This document shows, piece by piece, positions 15,787 through 24,615 of a stretch of DNA of 64,000 nucleotides. The stretch is from Saprospira grandis (lineage in GTDB: Bacteria > Bacteroidota > Bacteroidia > Chitinophagales > Saprospiraceae): contig NZ_CP110854.1 in the NCBI RefSeq assembly GCF_027594745.1, positions 1,302,001 to 1,366,000 on the forward strand, written 5' to 3'. The notes beneath the pieces were generated by a model. The model was given only the letters and a program-made list of their open reading frames with translations. It was not told where the DNA came from and did not search any database. Position 1 is the stretch's first letter, and the number at the start of each line of letters is the position of its first letter. The translations under genes were made by a program, and so were the position numbers.

Positions 15787-17973
15787 ATGAAAGCCATCTA
15801 TTTCCTTATTTTTCTGCTGCCTAGCGGCCTCTACGCTCAAAATACTAAGCTGAATATCGACCTTTTTCGCCTTTGGCAAGAGGGCGGAACGCAAAGCGTG
15901 GAGCTGATCGTTCAGGGCGAGCCGCAAGCGATAAAAAAACTGGCCCAACAAACCGATAGCCAGTATAAATATGGCCTAAATGATTTGGCCGCCCTCTCTA
16001 TTCCCTTGCAAAAACTGCCCATTTGGTGGGAACATCCCGCTATTCAGGGCCTACAAGCCCAGCGCCTTAGCCCCCAATATTTTTTTGAACAAGATAGCCT
16101 GATGCTGGCCAATAATAACGCCCGAGCCGCTCATGAAGGCTGGGGTTTGCCCCAATCTTTTGAGGGCGAAGGCGTGCTTGTCGGTATTATTGACGACGGC
16201 TACGAATGGCAGCATCCCGACTTCTGGCAGCCCAATGATAGCAGTAGCCGATTTCTTAGCATCTGGGACCAAGACTATTTTTCGCCCAACTTTTTTATGG
16301 GCCAATATGGCTATGGCAGCTATTGGAATAAAGCCCAAATTGATTCGGGCCTGATCGCTCAGCCCCCAGGCGAACATGGCTCGCATGTGCTAGGCACCGC
16401 CGCCGGAAATGGACTGGCCGCCCAAAAATATAAGGGCATTGCCCCCAAAGCCGAGCTCTTGGCCGTGGCCCTAAGCGAAGATGGACAGTTTTTGCCCCGC
16501 TTTGTGGATGCCGTCCACCATATTTTTCAAGAAGCTAAGCGATTGGGAAAAGCCTGCGCCATTAACTCTAGTGTGGGGGCCTATTATGGCTCGCATGATG
16601 GCCAAGACTTGTATACGGCTATGATTGAAGCGATGCTAGAGGAGGAAAACGGCCGAGCATTGATTCAAGCAGGCGGCAATGCTCGGCAGGCAAAAATGCA
16701 CTGGCAAAAGGCCCCAGCAGATAGCGGCTGTCTGGCCTTTTTGCCCCTCAATGGCCAACTATTTCGCAGCTCGGCCTTTATTGATACAAGCGACTGGTCG
16801 CAGCTACATTGGCAATTTGAGCTCAAGGGGAGTCAGGGGCAAAGGCTGGTTCTTAGTCGCCCCTTTTCCCCTGCCGACCTGCCGCCGCATAGCCCCCTAC
16901 CCGCCCAAAGAATAGACACTATATATGTAGGTCCGCAAGGCCCCCTGATTTTAGTGCAATATTTGGCCGAATGGCAGGGCTGCCTAGAGTGGTCCTTTCA
17001 GTTGCAGGGAAACAATCTGCAAAATCAACAGCTTTTTTTGCATTGGAGCGGGGCAGGCAAGGTGGATATTTGGAGCCATGAGCGCAATATGGGCCTTTCT
17101 GATATTGTTCTGCAGGCCAATGTTCCTCATTATATTTCGCCCGACAACCAACAAACCCTAGCCGCTTATTGGACCTGCTCACCCAAGGTCATCACAGTGG
17201 CGGCCTACCAAAACCGAGACCAACTGCATAATTATGCTGGCGATACGGTGTCTTTGGCCTATGCAGGCTTTCCGATCTTTGGCATTGCCGATTTTTCTAG
17301 CCTCGGCCCTAGTCGAACGGGCCTACAAAAGCCCGATTTAACAGCCCCAGGGGGGCAGGTCCTTTCGGCAGGCAGTCTGGCCGCCCTACAAAATGCCAGA
17401 GCCAACAACTACCCTTATTTGGACCAAGGCGGCTGGCATGTTTCGGCCAAAGGGACCTCTATGGCGGCGCCTATGGTTACGGGGGCCGCTGCCCTCTATT
17501 TTCAATGCCAACCCCAGGCCGATTGGGCCGAGCTCAAGGCCGCCCTGCTACAATCGGCCCACAAAGATGCTTGGGTATATAGCGCTGGCGCTCCGCCCAA
17601 TATAGATTGGGGAGCGGGCAAACTAGATGTGCAGGCGCTTTTGCAAAACTGCCTAAAGCCCGGCTGTCTAGACAGCAACGCCCTCAACTTTATGCCCAAC
17701 GCTTGGGTAGAAGATGGCTCTTGCTACTACCCTAGTTCCACAGATTACTTGGGCGAACAAGGGCCAAAGCTCTGGCCCAATCCCTTTAGCGCCCAACTGC
17801 AAATAGAATTGCCTCAGGCGGGCCAGCTTTGCTTTTATAATGTGTTGGGCCAAGAAGTGGCTCGCTATATTTTGCCTGCTGGCCCAAAAACAATTCCTAC
17901 CGAAGATTGGCCCAAGGGCAGCTACTTCTGGAAATGGGAAAATGGACAGAGCGGAAAGCTCATTAAGCAATAA
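15787..17973 (+). CDS. Secreted subtilisin-like serine protease with T9SS sorting domain
   Basis: A 728-residue S8 peptidase exported through the type IX secretion system. A signal peptide ends near GLYAQ (residue 18). The catalytic triad is visible as the aspartate in VGIIDDGYEW (near 136), the histidine in GEHGSHVLGT (near 199) and the serine in GTSMAAPMVTG (near 558). A jelly-roll-like insert lies between His and Ser. Before the C-terminus sits GCLDSNALNF...DGSC, a short cysteine-bounded motif common in T9SS cargo. The final 70 residues (LWPNPF...GLxIKQ-like end) are a type A sorting domain. The frame runs back into repeat R1, so the ATG at 15787 is the real start. Confidence 0.93.
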   Translation: MKAIYFLIFLLPSGLYAQNTKLNIDLFRLWQEGGTQSVELIVQGEPQAIKKLAQQTDSQYKYGLNDLAALSIPLQKLPIWWEHPAIQGLQAQRLSPQYFFEQDSLMLANNNARAAHEGWGLPQSFEGEGVLVGIIDDGYEWQHPDFWQPNDSSSRFLSIWDQDYFSPNFFMGQYGYGSYWNKAQIDSGLIAQPPGEHGSHVLGTAAGNGLAAQKYKGIAPKAELLAVALSEDGQFLPRFVDAVHHIFQEAKRLGKACAINSSVGAYYGSHDGQDLYTAMIEAMLEEENGRALIQAGGNARQAKMHWQKAPADSGCLAFLPLNGQLFRSSAFIDTSDWSQLHWQFELKGSQGQRLVLSRPFSPADLPPHSPLPAQRIDTIYVGPQGPLILVQYLAEWQGCLEWSFQLQGNNLQNQQLFLHWSGAGKVDIWSHERNMGLSDIVLQANVPHYISPDNQQTLAAYWTCSPKVITVAAYQNRDQLHNYAGDTVSLAYAGFPIFGIADFSSLGPSRTGLQKPDLTAPGGQVLSAGSLAALQNARANNYPYLDQGGWHVSAKGTSMAAPMVTGAAALYFQCQPQADWAELKAALLQSAHKDAWVYSAGAPPNIDWGAGKLDVQALLQNCLKPGCLDSNALNFMPNAWVEDGSCYYPSSTDYLGEQGPKLWPNPFSAQLQIELPQAGQLCFYNVLGQEVARYILPAGPKTIPTEDWPKGSYFWKWENGQSGKLIKQ

Positions 17974-17983
17974 ACAACCCTCA

Positions 17984-18018
17984 AAAAGGGGCAAAACTTA
18001 GGTTTTGCCCCTTTTTTT
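17984..18018 (+). terminator. Terminator of the subtilisin gene
   Basis: Stem GGGGCAAAAC/GTTTTGCCCC, then seven T residues, 10 bp after the stop. Confidence 0.93.
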
Positions 18019-18147
18019 AGGCCCTAAAATCAACAGACCGCTAAATTTCGCCGCTAAGCGAGCCTAGCTAATCTCTAGTAGGGTCAGCCCAGAAAAAAAA
18101 GATAGGACCTTATAGATACGCCCGGAGGAGTTTGTAAACTGCAAATT

Positions 18148-18430
18148 AGCTCTGGCGTCACGCCAGAGGCGTTTTGCAACTGCAGATTAGCTCCGGCGCC
18201 ACGCCAGAGGCATTTTGCAAATGCAGATTAGCTCTGGCGCCACGCCAGAGGCGTTTTGCAAATGCAGATTAGCTCTGGCGCCACGCCAGAGGCGTTTTGC
18301 AAATGCAGATTAGCTCCGGCGTCACGCCAGAGACGTTTTGCAAATGCAGATTAGCGCTGAACAGCTGTATAAAGCTGTTTTGCAAATGCAAATAAAGGCT
18401 AGCGCCAAGCCAGAGGCATTTGTAAACTGA
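18148..18430. repeat. 41-bp tandem array, about 6.5 units
   Basis: Units begin AGCTCTGGCG at 18148, 18189, 18230, 18271 and 18312, with a variant AGCGCTGAAC unit at 18353 and a degenerate one near 18394. The period is exactly 41 bp. Each unit holds a palindrome, CTCTGGCG-nCA-CGCCAGAG, and a fixed spacer TTTTGCAAATGCAGATT. In the unit at 18353 the hairpin is replaced by a different one (ACAGCT/AGCTGT), while the spacer is unchanged. There is no gene between 17974 and 18516. The stretch 18019-18147 shows nothing else clear. Confidence 0.95.
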
Positions 18431-18461
18431 AGATAGGTCCCAAACGCTTGTTTAGGGGCAT

Positions 18462-18497
18462 AAAAAAGGCCGCAGTTCCTAAAAAGGAACTGCGGCC
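18462..18497 (-). terminator. Terminator of the racemase gene
   Basis: The 13-bp stem GGCCGCAGTTCCT with its complement and an AAAA loop is followed by six T residues on the minus strand. Confidence 0.92.
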
Positions 18498-18516
18498 GAG
18501 GCATTGGCCCAAGGAT

Positions 18517-19593
18517 TTAGGCGGGGGCCAAGCGTTTTTCAATATATTTAGAATTCATGATGCGGAGGATCGCCATATAATCGAGTTTAAACTCGATCAG
18601 GTCGCCAACGCCCAGTCCTTCCTCATTACTTCCTAGGTCGATAACCACCATATCGGAGGAGGCGCCCAGCATTTTCTGTTTGGGGTCGGCCAATTGCAGA
18701 TGGGCTTCATCTACATCCAGCAGGCCGAGGTCGATAATGGCGCGGACCGCCGTTTTTTGTCGAAGTTCATCTTTAAAAGTCACGGCTTCGCCCTTAAGAT
18801 TAAGGCCCATATTGCCATCGGGCACCAGGGGTTTTTCGTTCAGCTCGATGATTTGGGCATAAAGCTTAAAGACATCTTGGTGCATCCGTTCGTAGGTCCG
18901 ATTATTATAGACATCGGTCCCTAAATAAAGGGTCTCTCCTACTCTAAAGTGATTGATTCCCTCGGGCAATAGATTCTGAAAAATGAGGGGGATCGTCACA
19001 GAGGAGCCGCCAGACACCAGCGGAATTTCTCGGTTAAATTTGGCCTCTACCAGTTGTTCATAGAGGCAAAGTTGGATCAATTTATCTTGGCTGGGCAAAA
19101 CGCCATACATACAAGTCAGGTTAGTTCCGATACCCACCACTTGAATATTGGGCAATTTGAAGACCTGCTCATAAAAGTCCATAAATTCCTCTCGCATTAC
19201 GCCTTCTCGCAGCTCGCCCATTTCGATCATAATAATCACTTTATGCAATTTATTTTGGCGGGCGGCCTCTTCGGAGAGCAGGCGGATGCTTTCGATCTCC
19301 GTATTAAAAGAGATATCGGCATATTGGACAATTTCGGGAATAATTTCTTGGGGGGGCGGCTTAATATAGATCGTCTCCACCTCTTCCGAGATAGATTTGA
19401 TCATTTTGAGGTTGCTCAGGCGGGAGTCGCAAAGTTGTTTGGCGCCTAATTTAATGAGTTCCTCTAGGTAGAGGCGGTGTCCACAAAGCATTTTAGAGAC
19501 CACGGCCCATTGGATATTTTTTTCTTGAAAAAGCTCGTCTAAGCGTTGGTAATTTTCGGCTAGTTTTTGACTATCTAAGGTGATAAATGCCAT
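18517..19593 (-). CDS. Alanine/ornithine racemase-family PLP enzyme
   Basis: A 358-residue fold-type III PLP enzyme. The N-terminal TIM-barrel domain carries the PLP lysine in VVSKMLCG (residue 34). A later block, SGGSSVTIPL then HFRVGETLYLG, matches the phosphate-binding and substrate regions of ornithine racemase-like proteins rather than cell-wall alanine racemase. The C-terminal beta domain ends with a segment (GDLIEFKLDYMAILRIM) seen in this subgroup. It probably makes a D-amino acid or racemises ornithine; the substrate is uncertain. It is transcribed alone. Confidence 0.83.
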   Translation of the reverse strand: MAFITLDSQKLAENYQRLDELFQEKNIQWAVVSKMLCGHRLYLEELIKLGAKQLCDSRLSNLKMIKSISEEVETIYIKPPPQEIIPEIVQYADISFNTEIESIRLLSEEAARQNKLHKVIIMIEMGELREGVMREEFMDFYEQVFKLPNIQVVGIGTNLTCMYGVLPSQDKLIQLCLYEQLVEAKFNREIPLVSGGSSVTIPLIFQNLLPEGINHFRVGETLYLGTDVYNNRTYERMHQDVFKLYAQIIELNEKPLVPDGNMGLNLKGEAVTFKDELRQKTAVRAIIDLGLLDVDEAHLQLADPKQKMLGASSDMVVIDLGSNEEGLGVGDLIEFKLDYMAILRIMNSKYIEKRLAPA

Positions 19594-19642
19594 TACAAAT
19601 GGTTTACTGAAAAAATAGGTATGTATTTATCTAGGAGGGTTT

Positions 19643-19811
19643 TGGGGCTGCCCCTGCGGCCTTCGGCCTTGGGTCGGGCTGTGTCGCAGCTCGCAGGTCT
19701 GCTCGGCCCTGCGGCGGCTTTGCCGCCTGGGTCTGGCCTGCGGCCACTGCTGTCCATCCCTCAGCCGCGTCGCTACGCTCCTTTGCGGCCCTTCGGGCCT
19801 GTAGGAGGCAG
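19643..19811 (-). repeat. R1 repeat, copy 6 (type A)
   Basis: Minus orientation, typical type A. Inner helix GCAGT with GCTGC. Hairpins include GGCGGC-TTT-GCCGCC and an outer GGCCC-TTC-GGGCC at the far end. It starts 50 bp upstream of the racemase start codon. Confidence 0.92.
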
Positions 19812-19817
19812 AGGGGT

Positions 19818-20261
19818 TTATTTTTTCAGTCGCATTTCGAGATAAGGATTAGTAAATCCTAATTTTTCATAAAGCTGCTTAGCGGGATTATCTTTTTCTA
19901 CATGCAGGGCGATATCTCCGGGGGTTTGCTCAATTGCTGCCTGCATTAGTTGTTTTCCTAGGCCTTTTCCTCTAAATTGCGCATCTACGGCAATATAGAC
20001 CAGGATATTTTCGGGGATATAGCCCGTCATGCCTGTGCGGTTAAGTACAGTAGCGCCGGCCAATTGTCCTTGATGATAGATGCTAAAAATCTGGCCTCCA
20101 GCGGCTTGTTTTGTCTGGCCCAGGGAGTAGTCCATAGCGGCAAGAATTTGCTCTTTGGGGTCTCCGTATTGTTCTAGATGTTTAAATAAAAAGTTGGCTA
20201 TTTCTTCTTTCTCTGTTTCAGTTGGCTGATTTTCAGGAGAGTAAGATTTGATCGTTGCCAT
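19818..20261 (-). CDS. GNAT-family N-acetyltransferase
   Basis: A 147-residue acetyl-CoA-dependent acyltransferase. The acetyl-CoA pyrophosphate loop is seen as QFRGKGLGKQLM (motif A, near residue 95-106), preceded by the strand NILVYIAVD. The C-terminal KQLYEKLGFTNPYLEMRL is the usual last strand-helix pair. The substrate cannot be predicted. The upstream region 20262-20512 is AT-rich and without a gene. It holds an exported-looking set of A/T tracts but no clear promoter of the TTTG/TAnnTTTG type. Confidence 0.87.
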   Translation of the reverse strand: MATIKSYSPENQPTETEKEEIANFLFKHLEQYGDPKEQILAAMDYSLGQTKQAAGGQIFSIYHQGQLAGATVLNRTGMTGYIPENILVYIAVDAQFRGKGLGKQLMQAAIEQTPGDIALHVEKDNPAKQLYEKLGFTNPYLEMRLKK

Positions 20262-20512
20262 TTTAAAAATAGGTATTTTAAGATTAGAAAATTCAAAAAG
20301 AACAACCCTAGAGGTTATACTTTGTTTTCTGCAAAGGTAGGCTTTTCTGTCTGCAAAGCCAGTGAGCTAAAATACAGGGGCAGAAAAACAGTTGTCTTGA
20401 GGGGAGTTAAACTAAATTATTGTTCAAGAAATAACTAATTGTCAAACAGACTGTTAAGCAAATATGGAAAAGCTTAAAATATAATTTGGGTTAAATTTTC
20501 TTAAGTTTTGCA

Positions 20513-20667
20513 GGGCCGAAGGCCCGCAAAGGAGCGTAGCGACGCGGCTGAGGGATGGACAGCAGTGGCCGAAGGCCAGACCCAGGCAGCTTTGCTGCCG
20601 CAGGGCCGAGCGAACAGCGAGCTGCGACACAGCCCGACCCAAGGCCGCAGGCCGCAGGGGCAGCCCC
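20513..20667 (+). repeat. R1 repeat, copy 7 (type A)
   Basis: A model type A copy. Leading hairpin GGGCC-GAA-GGCCC, core hairpins GGCC-GAA-GGCC and GGCAGC-TTT-GCTGCC, and final GGGGCAGCCCC. It ends 17 bp before the Smr gene. Confidence 0.93.
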
Positions 20668-20683
20668 AACAAAAAATAAAAAG

Positions 20684-21781
20684 ATGAAAGCAGGAGAAAT
20701 TATACGATTTATCTATTCGGGTCAGCGGGCCGAGATTTTGGAAGATTATTTAGATGGCAGCTACCGGGTGTGGTTGTTGGAGGAAGATGAGGAGAGCATT
20801 GCCTTTGGGGATGATGTGGTGCCGGAGGCCCATTATACGGGCCCGCAGATTTCTGATATTCAGCGGGAGTTTGGCAAAAAGAAGCCCAAAAAAGCGCCTA
20901 AGGGCTTATCTACGGAAGAGTTATTTTATACTAAGGAAGAGATAGATGCGCGGAAAGCGGGTCGGCCATTGCCAAAAAAAGAGGCTCCTATTCCGGTTTA
21001 TCAGGCCCCAAAAATTGAGGGCAAGGCGGCAGAGAACAAGGGCGTTTATTTAGCCTTTTACCCTTATGCGCAGGGGCAGTACAGCATCTATTTGGTCAAT
21101 GATACGCCCTATGGATTTAACTTTGAGTTTGAGTTGCGGATTTTGCAGGAGCGGGCGCAGGAGCTCAAGCAGCATATTGGGCCACATGACTACTTTCCAA
21201 TTGCGGAATTTGCGCATGCCAACTTGAATGATTCGCCTCAGCTTATTTTGCGTTTGCCTATATTTGAGTTGGAGCACAGCTTTAAGCTCAAGTACAAAAA
21301 ATGGATCAAATTGCAGCAGGCCATTCCCTTATTGGGTTTGGAGCTAGAGGGCTATCCTTGCTTTAGTTTGGCAGAATTGGAGGCTCGCAAGGCGCAGCCC
21401 AAAACCAACTTAAAAAAGTACACCTTGGCGCAGCGCAAAAAGCAGATGCACAAGGAAATTCATCGCAGGTATTACAACAAGCAAGATGCGCAGCGACTGG
21501 CTCATTTTGAGTCTTGTTTAGATTTGCACATTGAGCTCATTTTTCCGGAAGACTACAAAGACCTACAGCCCTTTGAGTGTTTAGAATTTCAGATAGAAGC
21601 CTTAGAAGACTACCTCAATCAGGCCTTAGAGATTGGCTTTTCGGGGCAGTTAGAGATCATACATGGTGTGGGCAAAGGTCGTTTGATGAAAGAAACGCAT
21701 CGGCGTTTGGACCTTTTGAAGCGCAAAAAGATGATTCGGGGCTATCAGTGCGAGGGGGGCAACACCTTTGTAAAATTCTAG
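20684..21781 (+). CDS. Smr-domain protein with DUF2027 region
   Basis: A 365-residue cytoplasmic protein. The C-terminal Smr (MutS2-type) domain is identified by DYLNQALEIGF, then IIHGVGKGRLMKETHRRL near residues 325-345, then a GGNTFVKF end. That domain is linked to nicking or nuclease activity in ribosome rescue and DNA processing. The N-terminal 80 residues form a small beta domain (IRFIYSGQRAEILEDY). The central part (VYLAFYP, YLVNDTPYGFNFEFEL) is the DUF2027 region common in Bacteroidota. There are no MutS ATPase motifs. The frame extends upstream through R1 to 20555; the ATG at 20684 is the sensible start. Confidence 0.85.
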   Translation: MKAGEIIRFIYSGQRAEILEDYLDGSYRVWLLEEDEESIAFGDDVVPEAHYTGPQISDIQREFGKKKPKKAPKGLSTEELFYTKEEIDARKAGRPLPKKEAPIPVYQAPKIEGKAAENKGVYLAFYPYAQGQYSIYLVNDTPYGFNFEFELRILQERAQELKQHIGPHDYFPIAEFAHANLNDSPQLILRLPIFELEHSFKLKYKKWIKLQQAIPLLGLELEGYPCFSLAELEARKAQPKTNLKKYTLAQRKKQMHKEIHRRYYNKQDAQRLAHFESCLDLHIELIFPEDYKDLQPFECLEFQIEALEDYLNQALEIGFSGQLEIIHGVGKGRLMKETHRRLDLLKRKKMIRGYQCEGGNTFVKF

Positions 21782-21816
21782 GCAATTTAGAATCAGGAAA
21801 TTGGGGCAGAAAAGTT

Positions 21817-21846
21817 TTTGATATTAGAAAAATAAGCTTAAGTTTG
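21817..21846 (+). promoter_or_regulatory. Promoter of rpmI-rplT
   Basis: TTTG at 21817-21820 and TAAGTTTG at 21839-21846, spacing 18 nt. This predicts a transcript start near 21853 and a leader of about 35 nt. Confidence 0.75.
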
Positions 21847-21886
21847 CAGTCGATTTTCAAAAATCTGTTTAAAAAAACGTATTACC

Positions 21887-22081
21887 ATGCCTAAAGTAAA
21901 AACGCATTCAGGTGCTAAAAAACGCTTTTCGGTGACGGGTAGCGGCAAGATCAAGCGTCGTCGTAGTGGAAAAAGCCACATTTTGACAAAAATGTCAAAG
22001 AAGCGTAAGCTTCGTCTACGTCACGCAGGTCTTTGTGCTCCTGGCGATGCCAAGCGCGTGAAGAAGATGCTTAACATCTAG
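21887..22081 (+). CDS. rpmI: 50S ribosomal protein L35
   Basis: A 64-residue basic ribosomal protein with the L35 hallmarks KTHSGAKKRF and KSHILTKMSKKRKLRLR. It is followed after 109 bp by rplT. The usual upstream partner infC is not here. A full promoter lies in front, so the pair has its own transcription start. Confidence 0.97.
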   Translation: MPKVKTHSGAKKRFSVTGSGKIKRRRSGKSHILTKMSKKRKLRLRHAGLCAPGDAKRVKKMLNI

Positions 22082-22190
22082 TATTAGCATCTCGAAACAA
22101 TTAAGAGGCGCCTTAGTGGACAAGTTGTGGGTCCCTTCTCACCTGCACCCCAGGCCCTTATTTTATCTATCTATTTTAAACTATTAAGCT

Positions 22191-22538
22191 ATGCCACGTT
22201 CGGTAAATTCTGTAGCTTCAAGAAGAAGAAAGAAGAAAATTTTGAAGCAGGCCCGCGGTTACTTTGGAGCGAGATCTAAAGTTTATACCGTTGCCAAAAA
22301 TGCGGTTGAGAAAGGTATGCAGTATGCATACATCGGCCGTAAATTGAAAAAGCGCAGCTATCGTGCTCTTTGGATTCAGCGTATCAACGCTGCTGTTCGT
22401 CAAGAGGGCCTCAGCTACTCTCGCTTTATGCACCTTTTGTCTCAGAGCGGTATCGAGCTCAACCGTAAAGTGTTGGCCGATCTAGCGATGAACGAGCCTG
22501 CTGCTTTCAAAGCTATCGTGAATGCGGTAAAGAAATAG
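22191..22538 (+). CDS. rplT: 50S ribosomal protein L20
   Basis: A 115-residue 23S rRNA-binding assembly protein. MPRSVNSVASRRRKKKILK at the start and the RKVLADLAMNEPAAF region at the end are diagnostic. In other bacteria L20 represses its own operon by binding a leader that mimics its rRNA site. The 109-bp gap before it (22082-22190), with GGGTCCC and GGCCC words, could hold such a site, but I cannot draw it. Confidence 0.97.
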   Translation: MPRSVNSVASRRRKKKILKQARGYFGARSKVYTVAKNAVEKGMQYAYIGRKLKKRSYRALWIQRINAAVRQEGLSYSRFMHLLSQSGIELNRKVLADLAMNEPAAFKAIVNAVKK

Positions 22539-22581
22539 GCAATATTTCTTTGAGATGAATACTTCGGTATTCTGCAGAAAA

Positions 22582-22617
22582 AAAGACCTCTACGCTAAGC
22601 GTAGAGGTCTTTTTTTG
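22582..22617 (+). terminator. Terminator of rpmI-rplT, probably bidirectional
   Basis: Stem GACCTCTACGCT/AGCGTAGAGGTC flanked by A and T runs on both sides, so it could also stop the convergent GHMP-kinase transcript. Confidence 0.93.
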
Positions 22618-22732
22618 TTGGTTTGTTCAGATTATTATTATCTGAATAAGTTTAGGGAAGTAGAATTTAGCCAATAGTCGCCTAGGGACAAGCCCCTAGG
22701 CAGCTACAACTTTTAAACAGGTCTTTTTGTGT

Positions 22733-23665
22733 TTAGCTCAGCACCATATCCTCATAGCGGATAAACTGCTCAAAGCCTTTTTTGGCAAAATAGGCTTTGG
22801 TTTCGGCTTCGCTGCGTTGGCTACTGACGAGGACGAAATCGCCGCCCCAGGCGCCTAGGGGTTTAACGGTTCCCCAGAAATCCTCAAAGAACTGGGCTTT
22901 GGGTCCTTCTTGGCCCAGGATGGGTTGCAAAAGGGCCTGATGTTCTTCGAGCAACTCCTCAAAATCTTCCAAATCCTTACAGTATTGGGCCACATTATGC
23001 GTAATCTGGCTAATTCTGGGAATGGGGGCTTCTCTTTCTTCTGCGGGCTTTACTTTATAGTGGACCAAAGCTTCGCGGCTGCTCTGCTTCTTATTGAGGT
23101 GCACAAAATAAAGCTGATCTTTAAACTTCGGGGCAAAGGGAGCGGGATGAGCCTGTGGTTGTCCATTAAACAAACGGTAGAGAATAGGTCCCTGGGCCTT
23201 GGCTGCGGCCAAATCATAGCCTGAGCCGCCAAAGCTTTCGGCCAGAAGTTGGTGGGCATCTACCTGCGCCCAATCGGCTAATAAACTGACTAAGGTAGAA
23301 GAAGAGCCTAGTCCCCAATCTCTAGGAAACTCTAGTTTTGTGGTTACTTCTAGTCCTTGGCCATCTGCTAAAAAGTTTGGATTATGTTCTTGAGCAATTT
23401 GGAGCAAGATGAGCAGGCGTTCGGCCTCTTCGGCCTCGCCTTCAAACTTAATCAGTTCCAAATCGGATAGGCTGACCCAAATCTCTAGCCAGCAATGGCC
23501 ATTTTCTTCTAGGCTGCGCCAATGCAATTGGCCGGCCTTTTCGCCTTTTTCAACCTGCATACTTTGGCCCTTTTTGGTGGGCAATGCCAGAGCGGTAGCG
23601 CCCTCGGTCACAAAATACTCGGCCGTAAGCAAGAGCTTGCCTTTGGCATGTTGTGAAAAAATCAT
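22733..23665 (-). CDS. GHMP-family kinase
   Basis: A 310-residue small-molecule kinase. The phosphate-binding loop GLGSSSTLVSLL (near residue 120) is the GHMP signature PxxxGLGSSA in slightly altered form. GSGYDLAAA (near 150) resembles the GYD(I/L)A segment of mevalonate-pathway kinases of Bacteroidota. A mevalonate or phosphomevalonate kinase role in isoprenoid synthesis is therefore plausible but not proved. The N-terminal AKGKLLLTAEYFV is the usual first strand. It lies 22 bp downstream of an exported-protein gene and is probably cotranscribed with it. Confidence 0.83.
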   Translation of the reverse strand: MIFSQHAKGKLLLTAEYFVTEGATALALPTKKGQSMQVEKGEKAGQLHWRSLEENGHCWLEIWVSLSDLELIKFEGEAEEAERLLILLQIAQEHNPNFLADGQGLEVTTKLEFPRDWGLGSSSTLVSLLADWAQVDAHQLLAESFGGSGYDLAAAKAQGPILYRLFNGQPQAHPAPFAPKFKDQLYFVHLNKKQSSREALVHYKVKPAEEREAPIPRISQITHNVAQYCKDLEDFEELLEEHQALLQPILGQEGPKAQFFEDFWGTVKPLGAWGGDFVLVSSQRSEAETKAYFAKKGFEQFIRYEDMVLS

Positions 23666-23687
23666 AGAGTTTAATTTATTTAGTGTA

Positions 23688-24497
23688 CTATTTTTCTGTC
23701 TTCAATTCGGCCTTGCTATAATAGCTTTGGCCTCTACTATAATACTGCTCTTCCCAAGAGCGGATAGAATGCGGGAATTTGGTTTCAAACTGAATTTTCA
23801 GGCTGCCTTTTCCCTGCGCATAAGTCAGCTGATAGCTGGCCAGTTCTCCTTCTTCGCTGAGGCTTGCCTCTGCCGTTTTAGGGACCAAAAGGCTATGATA
23901 CAATTGTGACAACAAACTAGATGGCAAAAACTCAAAGCGGCCCAAAGGCAGCTTTTCTGGAGAAATGCGAATGAGCGCAAACAACTCATCTTGCAAAAGC
24001 ACTTTAGGGAGATCTCGCTGCTGATCGCCCTCCTTAGTCGCATAAGAAAACTGCTGCTGCCGGTAGTTATAGGCCCTGAGGTTAATCTGGTCAAAACGAT
24101 GTCCCTCCCAGTTTTGTAAGCTATTGCTCACTTTATAACAAAAAGGCTCTGCCACCAAATCAATGGGGCGAAAAACAGACTGCATCAAACGATATTCCCC
24201 CTCCTTAAAACTCCGCAATTGATTGAGCTCCAAAACGGGGATGGCTCCCTCATCCTCGGCCTGCACTTCATGTTGTTTGGAGCGAGAAAAATACTCCGCC
24301 TTGAAAATAAGCTGGGTTTGGCCTTCATATTTTTGCCCATCTAGCTCCTGGACCAAATCATAATGATTGACCTCCCGTTTGCCTGTTAACCAATAAGCCT
24401 TAAATTCTTTAGACGGCTGCCAATTAGGCCCAGCCAAAAAGGCAAAGCCCAAACAACTAGATAATAAGAAAACGGCTAAAACGGAAAACTGTCTCAT
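23688..24497 (-). CDS. Exported protein of a Bacteroidota-restricted family
   Basis: A 269-residue periplasmic or lipid-anchored protein. The N-terminal segment FSVLAVFLLSSCLGFAF is a signal peptide, with LSSC a possible lipobox. The stretch YWLTGKREVNHYDLVQE followed by a YEGQTQLIF strand is a pattern I know from conserved Bacteroidota proteins that databases sometimes misname as septum-formation (Maf) proteins. It has no Maf residues. The body is beta-rich. It sits first in a two-gene unit with the GHMP kinase. Function unknown. Confidence 0.72.
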   Translation of the reverse strand: MRQFSVLAVFLLSSCLGFAFLAGPNWQPSKEFKAYWLTGKREVNHYDLVQELDGQKYEGQTQLIFKAEYFSRSKQHEVQAEDEGAIPVLELNQLRSFKEGEYRLMQSVFRPIDLVAEPFCYKVSNSLQNWEGHRFDQINLRAYNYRQQQFSYATKEGDQQRDLPKVLLQDELFALIRISPEKLPLGRFEFLPSSLLSQLYHSLLVPKTAEASLSEEGELASYQLTYAQGKGSLKIQFETKFPHSIRSWEEQYYSRGQSYYSKAELKTEK

Positions 24498-24615
24498 ATT
24501 TTGTGCTTGAAAAAGGATGAGCGAGCAAAAAAAGCAGAATATCTCTTATCTTCCCTTTAGTATGAAGTAGATTAGGATGTTAAGACTCTCTAAATATAGC
24601 AAAAAATCAAAACTT

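Noticed and set aside
18148..18430. CRISPR array
   Set aside because: The period is 41 bp, but the spacers between palindromes are the same in each unit rather than unique, and no cas gene is in the window.
23688..24497. Maf septum-formation protein
   Set aside because: Resembles proteins that carry this name in databases, but it has a signal peptide and none of the nucleotide pyrophosphatase motifs of Maf.
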